Positions 18,513-25,487 of a stretch of 64,000 nt of DNA are shown here, piece after piece (the stretch's first letter is position 1; each line of letters begins with the position of its first letter). The position numbers and the translations under genes were made by a program. The DNA is from Pseudomonas frederiksbergensis (GTDB taxonomy: Bacteria; Pseudomonadota; Gammaproteobacteria; Pseudomonadales; Pseudomonadaceae), in NCBI RefSeq assembly GCF_900105495.1, contig NZ_FNTF01000002.1, positions 5,138,501 to 5,202,500 of the forward strand. Reading direction: 5' to 3'. The notes under the pieces are model-generated. The model searched no databases. It worked only from the letters and a program-made list of their open reading frames with translations, and was not told the origin of the DNA.

Positions 18513-19103
18513 ATGTCCGTTCCAAAAACGATGTTTCAACTCAGCGGCCGCGGTTACGCGGCAGCCGTTCTGAGTCATGCGACCCTTGTCATCATCGATG
18601 CCCAGAAAGAATACCTCAGCGGCCCATTGGCCTTGAGCGGTATGGATGCTGCCGTCGCGAACATCAAGCAACTGGTGGCCGCTGCCCGTGCAGCTGGCCG
18701 GCCGATCGTGCATGTCCATCACCTCGGCACCGTCGGGGGGCTGTTCGATCCACAAGGTGAGCGCGGTGAATTCATCCCGGGCCTGGAACCACAGGGCGAC
18801 GAAACCGTCATCGGTAAATTGCTGCCGAGTGCGTTCCACGGCACCGAACTGCTGGAGCGCCTGCAGAACCTCGGCTCGCTGGACCTGATCGTATGCGGTT
18901 TCATGAGCCACTCCAGTGTCAGCACCACGGTGCGCGCCGCGAAGAACCTGGGCTTTCGTTGCACGCTGGTAGAAGACGCCTGCGCGACCCGCGACCTGCC
19001 TTACAAGGGCGGCGTCCTGAGCGCAGCCCACGTTCAGCAGACGGAAATGGCGATCATGGCGGACAACTTCGCCACCCTCGCACAGACTCACGAACTGATC
19101 TGA
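18513..19103 (+). CDS. Isochorismatase-fold (cysteine-hydrolase family) protein with Ser at the nucleophile position
   Basis: 196 residues from ATG 18513 with AAGGAG seven bases upstream. Rossmann-like isochorismatase fold: LVIIDAQKEYL gives the first catalytic Asp, and a Lys lies in VIGKLLPSAF. The motif that normally holds the nucleophile Cys (GVMTHMCV-type) reads CGFMSHSSVSTTVRAA, with Ser instead of Cys. The protein is therefore either a non-thiol enzyme (true isochorismatases also lack this Cys) or not a hydrolase. Cytoplasmic, no signal peptide. Substrate unknown. Confidence 0.85.
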   Translation: MSVPKTMFQLSGRGYAAAVLSHATLVIIDAQKEYLSGPLALSGMDAAVANIKQLVAAARAAGRPIVHVHHLGTVGGLFDPQGERGEFIPGLEPQGDETVIGKLLPSAFHGTELLERLQNLGSLDLIVCGFMSHSSVSTTVRAAKNLGFRCTLVEDACATRDLPYKGGVLSAAHVQQTEMAIMADNFATLAQTHELI

Positions 19104-19234
19104 TCGACGCTCGATGAGCGGTGCATGTCGCCGCTCATCCGCAAAAGCCTATCATTTGCTGTAATTGTCTTAGCCTCAGGAACATCCCGGTCAACTCCCG
19201 GTCGAAGGGCCGATACCCATTGAGGAAGGTCGGA

Positions 19235-19555
19235 ATGAAGTTATCCGATGGTTTTGACGCTCGCCGCTTGCGGCCCAAAGGCCAACGCAACTGGCGTTTT
19301 CGAATCGGCGCGGCATTTGCTGCCGTGCTGTCGATGAGCGGCGTATTGATGGCGATGGCAGGCGCCGCCAGCCTGCTCGGCCATGCCCCCGCCCTCGGCG
19401 AGTTGAACACCAACCGGGTCGGGTCGGCAGTGATTCTGGCGATTGGCCTGTTCGTGCTGTACCTCGGCGTGTGGCTGTGGCGCCGCTGCCGTCGCCGCGC
19501 GCGGCAGTCGCAAGCGTTGAACATCTCCCCGCATTTGATGAAAAAGCACGACTGA
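19235..19555 (+). CDS. Small two-segment membrane protein, unknown
   Basis: 106 residues from ATG 19235, preceded by TGAGGAAGG. Basic N-terminus (DARRLRPKGQRNWRFR), two hydrophobic segments (AAFAAVLSMSGVLMAMAGAA and AVILAIGLFVLYLGVWLW) and an Arg-rich cytoplasmic stretch (RRCRRRARQ). Follows the positive-inside rule with both ends in the cytoplasm. Lies between the isochorismatase-like and Smr genes on the same strand. No family recognised. Confidence 0.65.
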   Translation: MKLSDGFDARRLRPKGQRNWRFRIGAAFAAVLSMSGVLMAMAGAASLLGHAPALGELNTNRVGSAVILAIGLFVLYLGVWLWRRCRRRARQSQALNISPHLMKKHD

Positions 19556-19630
19556 GCCGAGTGCTGTGCGTTTTCTCGCGCCCCATTCGTCTCGAGTTGG
19601 GTAAACTGGCCGCCCTTCGCGGAGGCTGAC

Positions 19631-20188
19631 ATGCAAGACGACGATTTTTCCCTGTTCAAAAGCGCGATCCAAGGCGTCAAGCCGATCAAACACGATCGCG
19701 CCGAAACCGGCAAACCCAAAGCTGACCGCGCGCAAATCGCCAAGTTGCGTCAGGCCGCCACTGTGCGCACCGACGCCACCACCGTTGACGGGCTGTCCGA
19801 TCAGTTCGTTATCGATGTTGGCCCGGAAGACGAGCTGATGTGGGCGCGTGACGGCGTTCAGGAAAGCCAGATGCGCAAGCTCAAGATCGGCCAGATCCCT
19901 TTCGAAGGCAGCCTCGACCTCCATGGCATGAGCGTGGAAAAGGCCCGGGAAACCCTCTGGGCGTTTCTGGCCGAAGCGACCAAATTCGAAATCCGCTGCG
20001 TGCGCGTCACCCACGGCAAGGCTGTGCGTCTGGACGGCAAGCGACCGATGATCAAAAGCCACGTCAACACCTGGTTGCGCCAGCATTCACAAGTGCTCGG
20101 TTTCACCTCGTGCCAAGCTAAACACGGCGGCGCCGGAGCAGTTTATGTGATGCTCAAACGGACCATGATGGAAGGTCGAGACGAGTAA
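19631..20188 (+). CDS. Smr-domain endonuclease (SmrA/SmrB type)
   Basis: 185 residues, GGAGG-type site before ATG 19631. The C-terminal Smr domain is complete: SLDLHGMSVEKARETLWAFL (LDLHG motif), VRVTHGKAVRLDG (THGKG-like) and CQAKHGGAGAVYVMLKR (HGGxGAxxVxL). The N-terminal part is a charged linker (KPIKHDRAETGKPKADRAQI). Family members nick branched or stalled-translation substrates; E. coli SmrB cleaves mRNA at collided ribosomes. Normally directly before folE in this genus; here 2.2 kb of phage DNA intervenes. Confidence 0.88.
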   Translation: MQDDDFSLFKSAIQGVKPIKHDRAETGKPKADRAQIAKLRQAATVRTDATTVDGLSDQFVIDVGPEDELMWARDGVQESQMRKLKIGQIPFEGSLDLHGMSVEKARETLWAFLAEATKFEIRCVRVTHGKAVRLDGKRPMIKSHVNTWLRQHSQVLGFTSCQAKHGGAGAVYVMLKRTMMEGRDE

Positions 20189-20296
20189 AGCGGTCGCCTT
20201 GTAAATGTACTCATATCACCCAGGACGGGAACATCCATAGCACGTTGTAGAGATAACGATTTGCAATGATATAGGAGCCCCCGTAATACTCCGCAG

Positions 20297-21031
20297 ATGG
20301 AATTCAAAGAACGACTCAAAGCAGCCCGCCAATACGCCAAGCTCAATCAGACCGAGCTTGCCGCGCGCGCAGGCCTGACGCAAACCTCAATCTCCGATCT
20401 TGAGCGCGGGAAATCGAAGGCAACAGCCTTCGCTGCCCAGATCGCTTCAGCGTGTGGCGTTTCACCGATGTGGCTGGCTGAAGGTGTCGGGGACATGCTC
20501 AAAGGGCTGTCCGATGCGGTTCCGCTGAATCGCCCTGCTCCAAACGTTGCAATGTCAGACATTCAGCCTTGGGACGACAGCACGCCCCTGGATGACGACG
20601 AGGTTTATGTCCCCTTCCTGCGTGAAGTTGAGCTGGCGGCCGGTTCAGGCCGTTTCGTGATCGCGGAAAACGACAGCGCCAGGCTGCGTTTCTTCAAGAA
20701 AGACCTGCGTCATAACAACGTGCAGTTCAATCATGCCAAGTGCGTAATGGTGAGCGGAAACAGCATGATCCCGGTACTGCGCGACGGCGCTACCGTGGGC
20801 TTGAACGTCGCAAAGAACTCGCTCGGCGATATCGTCGATGGCGAGATGTACGCGATCAATCACAACGGTCAGTTGCGCGTGAAACAAGTCTACCGACTAC
20901 CCAGCGGGATCCGCCTGCGCAGCTTCAACCGTGACGAGCATCCGGACGAGGACTACACCTTCGCCGAGATCCAGGAGCAGCAGATTGCGATTCTGGGTCA
21001 TGTCTTCTGGTGGGCGATGTATTCACGGTGA
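20297..21031 (+). CDS. Phage-type repressor: XRE helix-turn-helix plus S24 (LexA-like) peptidase domain
   Basis: 244 residues. HTH in residues about 1-60 (LAARAGLTQTSISDLERGKS) and an S24 peptidase domain from about 115. The catalytic Ser is in VMVSGNSMIPVLRDGATV, and the general-base Lys is probably in the LRVKQVYRLPSG strand. Such proteins repress phage or pyocin genes and cleave themselves upon RecA activation in the SOS response. Start ATG 20297 gives a standard N-terminus. It is followed by its own terminator at 21086. Its likely targets are the operator-like repeats at 21143-21178; that link is inference. Confidence 0.9.
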   Translation: MEFKERLKAARQYAKLNQTELAARAGLTQTSISDLERGKSKATAFAAQIASACGVSPMWLAEGVGDMLKGLSDAVPLNRPAPNVAMSDIQPWDDSTPLDDDEVYVPFLREVELAAGSGRFVIAENDSARLRFFKKDLRHNNVQFNHAKCVMVSGNSMIPVLRDGATVGLNVAKNSLGDIVDGEMYAINHNGQLRVKQVYRLPSGIRLRSFNRDEHPDEDYTFAEIQEQQIAILGHVFWWAMYSR

Positions 21032-21085
21032 ACCAAGTTGCAGTGGCTCGGGAACGTGCCATGACGTTCGACGCCCTCCAAGAGT

Positions 21086-21110
21086 AGCCCGCCAAGCGCG
21101 GGCTTTTTTT
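21086..21110 (+). terminator. Terminator after the phage repressor
   Basis: AGCCCGCCAAGCGCGGGCTTTTTTT: 7-8 bp GC stem with seven Ts. Confidence 0.88.
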
Positions 21111-21142
21111 GCATCTTGGATATAGGCGCCGAATAAAATATA

Positions 21143-21181
21143 GGAATACCCATTGACACGAAATACGGGAATACCCATATT
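21143..21181 (+). promoter_or_regulatory. Promoter with a duplicated operator-like site upstream of the PL7 gene
   Basis: GGAATACCCAT occurs twice in direct orientation (21143-21153 and 21168-21178). It frames a -35 TTGACA (21153) that has a CATATT hexamer 17 bases later. The second copy overlaps the spacer and -10 box, where a repressor would block transcription. Confidence 0.5.
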
Positions 21182-21323
21182 TATATCCAGGCCAACGGAA
21201 ATCGATCGGAAGCTGCCAGGCATCACTTCTGCCCATTTACTGAGTGGGCAGAAGGATGCAGGCCTGCATCAAACGCAAGGCTCACCAGAGCAAAAACGAC
21301 ATCAATGGACTGAGGCAAAAACC

Positions 21324-21998
21324 ATGACTGTAGACATCAGCAACTTCACCATCGCTACCCCGCTTCCTATCTCCGACACCAACCCGATTGCGCTTGAGCT
21401 CATCGGCTGGCGCGCACTGATCGAATGCCCCGACGTCATCTCAATGCTTGACGATGGTTCGGTGCAGATGACGGCGCCGACACTTGGAGCCTCGAGCAAA
21501 AGCACGCTACGAACCCGCTGCGAGTGGAAAGAGCCAGGTTACTGGCTGTTCTCCAGCGCAGCGGACCACTGGAACCGCCAGGAAATGCGACTGACCAAAG
21601 TCAACTCGCTGCAGAAAGTCGTGATCGGCCAGATTCATGTGAAGGGTTCAGAACGACCTCCGGTAAAGGTGTTCTGGAACAAAGGAAAAATCACCATGGG
21701 GTTCCGGTCAAGCTACCTCCAGGACGATCCGGTCAACTCGACGGTTTTGGAGAACGTGCCGCTCGGTGCACTTTTCAAAATCAACATTCACGCCAACTCG
21801 AGCGGCGCCGTCTCTGTATCGGCTAGCTGTAACGGCGTTAAATCCACTTCCGCGATCATGCGCCTCGACAACACCTGGGACACGAAAACACTCGCCTTCC
21901 ACGGTGGCGTGTACAACCAGATCGATTACTCCGACACCACCGACCCGCTAGACGGTTCTATCTGCATCATCAGCGACCTGTCGATCACTCACGTCTGA
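21324..21998 (+). CDS. Divergent PL7 (alginate lyase 2 superfamily) protein in the prophage remnant
   Basis: 224 residues from ATG 21324 (GAGG nine bases upstream), the usual size of single-domain PL7 alginate lyases. The PL7 landmarks appear in order: an Arg-rich strand STLRTRCEWKE where active enzymes have R-S/T-E-L-R; VVIGQIHVKG with the Gln-x-His pair; PLGALFKINIHANSSGAVSV; and FHGGVYNQIDYS, equivalent to YFKAGxYxQ. His and Tyr of the active site are kept, while the R-x-E-L-R strand is altered. No signal peptide, which fits phage cargo or a tail-borne depolymerase. Function is inferred from motif order; activity on alginate is uncertain. Confidence 0.62.
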   Translation: MTVDISNFTIATPLPISDTNPIALELIGWRALIECPDVISMLDDGSVQMTAPTLGASSKSTLRTRCEWKEPGYWLFSSAADHWNRQEMRLTKVNSLQKVVIGQIHVKGSERPPVKVFWNKGKITMGFRSSYLQDDPVNSTVLENVPLGALFKINIHANSSGAVSVSASCNGVKSTSAIMRLDNTWDTKTLAFHGGVYNQIDYSDTTDPLDGSICIISDLSITHV

Positions 21999-22173
21999 TA
22001 CGACCTGCTTCGGCCTGATGAGTCATGACAGGCTTCAGGAAAGCATCACTGCTGCACCTTGGCGACAGGGTGTAGCGGGATGCGGATAAAATCCGCCTGG
22101 CCAGTGGAACCGACAAACACTTCCGCGCCGCACTGGCCGAAATGTCGCTTCGCGCCCGTCGGCATACAACTGC

Positions 22174-22374
22174 CGGCACACATACGCTACCATGTGCCTC
22201 ATGTCGGGGATGAACCCTGCGTTTATTGCCACTCAGCTCGGTCATGGCGTTCAGATGTTGCTATCGACCTCCGCCCGATGGATCAACTCCAGCATCGACT
22301 GGTGTGAACTCGGGACGCTTGAAAAGAGCTTGATTGGTACACAATTGGTACAGACAGAAACAGTACCCCTCTGA
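22174..22374 (+). pseudogene. C-terminal remnant of a phage tyrosine integrase
   Basis: In one frame the sequence reads RHTYATMCLMSGMNPAFIAT followed by QLGH. This gives the box II Arg and His of tyrosine recombinases (RHTYAT) and the LGH motif. The catalytic Tyr position, normally LSTYARW, reads LLSTSARW, so Tyr is replaced by Ser. Further upstream (from about 22080) another frame shows KHFRAALAEMSLR, typical of the region before box II, so at least one frameshift is present. No start region remains. The remnant runs to within eight bases of the folE start. Confidence 0.7.
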
Positions 22375-22381
22375 AACCCTT

Positions 22382-22942
22382 ATGGAATCAGCCTCTGTGA
22401 CACTGGAACAGAACTACACCGCGATTCTCGGCCAATTGGGCGAGGACGCCTCCCGCGAGGGCCTGCTCGACACGCCAAAACGTGCCGCCAAAGCCATGCA
22501 GTACCTCTGCCGCGGTTATGCACAGACACTGGAAGAGGTCACCAACGGTGCCTTGTTCAGCTCCGACAACAGCGAAATGGTGCTGGTGAAGGACATCGAG
22601 CTCTATTCGTTGTGCGAACATCACCTGCTGCCGTTTATCGGCAAGGCTCACGTCGCCTACATCCCGAGCGGCAAGGTATTGGGCCTGTCGAAAGTCGCGC
22701 GGATCGTCGACATGTACGCACGCCGCCTGCAGATCCAGGAAAATCTCAGCCGCCAGATCGCCGATGCGGTCCAGCAAGTCACCGGCGCCCTGGGCGTTGC
22801 AGTGGTGATCGAGGCCAAGCACATGTGCATGATGATGCGCGGTGTGGAGAAACAGAATTCGACGATGATCACGTCGGTGATGCTGGGTGAGTTCCGCGAA
22901 AACGCGGCCACCCGTAGCGAGTTTCTCAGCCTGATCAAGTAA
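22382..22942 (+). CDS. folE: GTP cyclohydrolase I
   Basis: First step of folate/tetrahydrobiopterin synthesis: GTP to 7,8-dihydroneopterin triphosphate. From ATG 22382 the protein has 186 residues. Zinc ligands are present in [17 protein letters not shown] (Cys, His) and [15 protein letters not shown] (Cys). The conserved pseudomonad body begins at [23 protein letters not shown] 22397 (reading VTLEQNY) matches the usual N-terminus better but, like the ATG, lacks a good ribosome-binding site; the integrase scar lies directly upstream. The 5' end was probably reshaped by phage integration. The catalytic body is intact. Confidence 0.93.
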   Translation: MESASVTLEQNYTAILGQLGEDASREGLLDTPKRAAKAMQYLCRGYAQTLEEVTNGALFSSDNSEMVLVKDIELYSLCEHHLLPFIGKAHVAYIPSGKVLGLSKVARIVDMYARRLQIQENLSRQIADAVQQVTGALGVAVVIEAKHMCMMMRGVEKQNSTMITSVMLGEFRENAATRSEFLSLIK

Positions 22943-23047
22943 TTCGCAGCAGAAGAAAACCGGCATTCATCAGACTGTGTGAAAACCTAGCAATCTGTTG
23001 GCCGGTTGAAGAAAATGCTCGTATCGCAAGATACGGGCATTTTTCTT

Positions 23048-24472
23048 ATGCGCTATATCCAAGGTGAAAACCGCTCCCAGAGCGCGCTTTTTCCACTCTC
23101 GCTGGACGAGCTCATTCCTGACGACCATCTGGTACGGGTGATCGAAGCCTACATTGCTCTTCTGGACTTCGAGCATTTGGGCTTTGATAAAGCCAGACCC
23201 AAGGCCACTGGGCGTCCTTCGTACGATCCCGCCGACCTGCTCAAACTCTATCTGTACGGCTATTTTCAGCGCATTCGTTCGTCGCGGCGACTGGAGGCGG
23301 AGTGTCGGCGCAATGTGGAGGTCATGTGGTTGTTGGGCCGACTGGCACCTGACTTCAAAACCATTGCTGATTTTCGGCGCGACAACAGCGCCGCGTTCAC
23401 CGCAACCTGTCGTGCCTTCGTTCGATTCTGCCGCCAGGCTGGTCTGATTGCCGGAGAGTTGGTGGCCATCGACGGCAGCAAGTTTCAGGCGGTCGCTTCC
23501 AGCCGCAAACACCTGACAACAAAAAAACTCGAGCACCGGGAAGCGGCGCTCGACAAGAAGATTGCGCGTTACCTGGCACAACTCGATGAAGCGGATCGCG
23601 ACGAAGAAGGAGAGTCGATCGACCGCTCAGCGGTACAGAAAGCGCTAGCCGAGTTGCAGGTAAAAAAGGCCAATAACCAGACCTGCCAAGTGCTGATGCA
23701 AGCTCAAGGTCTGACTCAACACGTTGTTGGCGAGTCCGATGCGCAAAAAATGCGAACGGCCTCCGTCCCGCTGGTGGCTTACAACGTTCAAAGTGTTGTG
23801 GATGCGAAGCACTGCCTGATTTTGCACCACGAAGTCACTCAGGAAGGCACCGATAACCGCCAACTCGAACCGATGGCCAAGGCCGCTAAAGATGAGCTGC
23901 AGCAAACAAAACTCTGCGTCACAGCGGATGCAGGTTACTCCAATGGCGCCCAGTTCCAGGCGTGCGAGGACGCGGCGATCACCGCTTTTGTTCCACCGAA
24001 CAGGGCCAACAACCCTACCAGTGGTGAGGAGCAGTACTTTGACCGGACAGACTTCAGCTACGACAAAGATACTGATCAATATCAGTGCCCCGCTGGCAAA
24101 CCACTGACACTTAAACAGCTGAACAAAGGCGATCGAATCTACCAGGCGGCAATCAGCGACTGCGGGAAATGTCCGCTGAAAAGCCGCTGCACCAAGGCTC
24201 AGCGTCGCTATCTGATGCGCCATGCCCATGAAGCGGCGTTTGAGCGAATGGAACAGCGAATGAAGGCCCATCCCGAGATGATGGTCAATCGCCGATCCAT
24301 CGTCGAACATCCCTTCGGCAACCTAAAGCACTGGATCTTCGGAAATGGCCGGTTTTTGCTGCGCCAGTTGAAGGGGACTCGCGCAGAAATGGCGCTAGCG
24401 GTACAGGCCTACAACTTGAAAAGGGCTATCCAGGTGCTGGGAGCACAAAAGCTGATAGCGCTGATGGGCTGA
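23048..24472 (+). CDS. IS1182-family transposase
   Basis: 474 residues from ATG 23048 (MRYIQGENRSQSALFPLSLD). N-terminal DUF772-type domain with GRPSYDPADLLKLYLYGYFQ. DDE catalytic core with Asp in LVAIDGSKF, Asp in CVTADAGYSNG and Glu in RRSIVEHPFGNLKHW. A four-Cys segment (CPAGKPL, CGKCPLKSRC) is usual in this family. The frame is intact, so the copy may be active. A TTG start at 23006 would add 14 residues from the terminator-like hairpin and is less likely. Confidence 0.93.
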   Translation: MRYIQGENRSQSALFPLSLDELIPDDHLVRVIEAYIALLDFEHLGFDKARPKATGRPSYDPADLLKLYLYGYFQRIRSSRRLEAECRRNVEVMWLLGRLAPDFKTIADFRRDNSAAFTATCRAFVRFCRQAGLIAGELVAIDGSKFQAVASSRKHLTTKKLEHREAALDKKIARYLAQLDEADRDEEGESIDRSAVQKALAELQVKKANNQTCQVLMQAQGLTQHVVGESDAQKMRTASVPLVAYNVQSVVDAKHCLILHHEVTQEGTDNRQLEPMAKAAKDELQQTKLCVTADAGYSNGAQFQACEDAAITAFVPPNRANNPTSGEEQYFDRTDFSYDKDTDQYQCPAGKPLTLKQLNKGDRIYQAAISDCGKCPLKSRCTKAQRRYLMRHAHEAAFERMEQRMKAHPEMMVNRRSIVEHPFGNLKHWIFGNGRFLLRQLKGTRAEMALAVQAYNLKRAIQVLGAQKLIALMG

Positions 24473-24495
24473 GAGGCCCTTTATTTTTTTTTCCG

Positions 24496-24535
24496 GTAAA
24501 GCAAATGCCCCGACAAGTCGGGGCATCTGCTTTAC
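24496..24535. terminator. Hairpin at the right end of the IS
   Basis: GTAAAGCAAATGCCCCGACA...TGTCGGGGCATCTGCTTTAC type stem, lying after the transposase stop and preceded by a T-rich run. Probable two-way terminator. Confidence 0.7.
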
Positions 24536-24644
24536 GCCGCCGCAAACTACGTTTTCACACAGTCTGATTCATCGCCGGTTTTTTTTCGCCTGCGAAAATC
24601 AGGTAAGCTGCGCGCCTTCTGTTTGCCCCTGTGAGGCTTATACC

Positions 24645-25016
24645 GTGTTCGTTAAAGCGCTTCGTGTCGGCCTTGGCCAACTGATCATCTTCATCGACTT
24701 CATCACCCGCCCAAGCAAAAAGCAGCGCCCTGCCGAGGTTCAGGCTCAGGTCAACACGGCTGCCAAGGACCTGACCCTGTATCAGTTCCACGCCTGCCCG
24801 TTCTGCGTGAAAACCCGCCGCACCCTGCGCCGCTTGAACGTGCCGGTGGCGTTGCGCGACGCGAAGAACAACGAACAGGATCGCCAGACCCTGCTGGAAC
24901 AGGGCGGCAAGATCAAGGTTCCATGTCTGCGCATCGAAGAGAACGGCCAGACCACCTGGATGTACGAGTCCAAGGTGATCATCGATTATCTGGACAAGCG
25001 GTTCGCCGCAGCCTGA
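24645..25016 (+). CDS. Glutaredoxin / GST N-terminal-domain protein
   Basis: 123 residues from GTG 24645 with GTGAGG upstream. A hydrophobic N-terminal helix (ALRVGLGQLIIFIDFI) precedes a thioredoxin fold with the dithiol motif FHACPFCVKTRRTLRRLNV. The cis-Pro segment KVPCLRIEENGQTTWMYESK and a GST-type end VIIDYLDKRF follow. Likely a membrane-associated glutathione-dependent thiol reductase. In pseudomonads the gene follows folE; the IS now separates the two, and its original promoter may be displaced. Confidence 0.85.
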   Translation: MFVKALRVGLGQLIIFIDFITRPSKKQRPAEVQAQVNTAAKDLTLYQFHACPFCVKTRRTLRRLNVPVALRDAKNNEQDRQTLLEQGGKIKVPCLRIEENGQTTWMYESKVIIDYLDKRFAAA

Positions 25017-25041
25017 TGGTTTTGTGCTGTTCTGAGTGACG

Positions 25042-25130
25042 CCTTCGCGAGCAAGCCCAGCCCACTCCCACATTAGAATGCGATCAACTGTGGGAGCGGC
25101 GGTGCGGCGATCCGACTTGCTCGCGAAGAG
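25042..25130. repeat. REP doublet, CTTCGCGAGCAAG variant
   Basis: CTTCGCGAGCAAGCC...CTCCCACA and TGTGGGAG...GACTTGCTCGCGAAG face each other; the right arm carries an extra 15 or so bases (GCGGTGCGGCGATCC). Confidence 0.75.
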
Positions 25131-25161
25131 GCCGGCACAGTCACCACAAAACTCCAGACAA

Positions 25162-25192
25162 AAAATAAACCGGCCCTTGCGCCGGTTTATTC
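25162..25192 (+). terminator. Terminator after the glutaredoxin-like gene
   Basis: AATAAACCGGC-CCTTGC-GCCGGTTTATT, an 11-bp stem flanked by A and T tracts; works on either strand. Confidence 0.85.
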
Positions 25193-25348
25193 GTTTCTAC
25201 CCTCCCCCTCGAGCCGCTTTTCCCGCCGGCCCTGACTCAGCAGCCTGCCAGCCACGTGAATCCTTCGTCCATCCAGCGCACCTCTGCGGCGATATATCCC
25301 TATTGCCAAACTTTTCGTCTACAAAATCAAAAACATTATTTGCTTTAT

Positions 25349-25358
25349 TTGTATACAA
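25349..25358. promoter_or_regulatory. Candidate operator TTGTATACAA before the purine permease
   Basis: Perfect 10-base palindrome in an AT-rich promoter region, 130 bases before the permease start. The same sequence recurs at 28409 and, with one change, at 28214. Confidence 0.55.
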
Positions 25359-25487
25359 AAGCATAATCCACTTCGTGCGAGTTCCTGACCAAGCGGTCAA
25401 CAAATTCGCAAGTACCTCAAAGGGTCGCTGCCACCCTCATGGGTCCGGCCCTGGAAATAACAATAAAACTCTTGAGGAGTACTCGCT

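Larger units (their letters stand above)
20189..22381. mobile_element. Decayed prophage between the Smr gene and folE
   Basis: This block separates two genes that are near neighbours in related genomes (from memory). It contains a CI/PrtR-type repressor, a PL7-like gene under a promoter with repeated operators, and the damaged C-terminus of a tyrosine integrase that ends just before folE. No structural or lysis genes remain. Attachment repeats could not be found by eye. Confidence 0.6.
22971..24566 (+). mobile_element. IS1182-family insertion sequence, complete
   Basis: 1596 bp bounded by perfect 16-bp inverted repeats, CAGACTGTGTGAAAAC and GTTTTCACACAGTCTG. It is flanked by the direct repeat ATTCAT (22965-22970 and 24567-24572), a 6-bp target duplication. 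One transposase gene fills the element. Hairpins near both ends (23012-23044 and 24496-24535) would stop read-through. It separates folE from the glutaredoxin-like gene without breaking either. Confidence 0.93.
25017..25487. other. 471-bp gap: REP pair, terminator and permease control region
   Basis: No gene seen. From left to right it holds an inverted REP pair (25042-25130), a terminator (25162-25192), an AT-rich tract with the TTGTATACAA palindrome (25349) and the ribosome site GAGGAG at 25474 for the permease. Confidence 0.7.
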
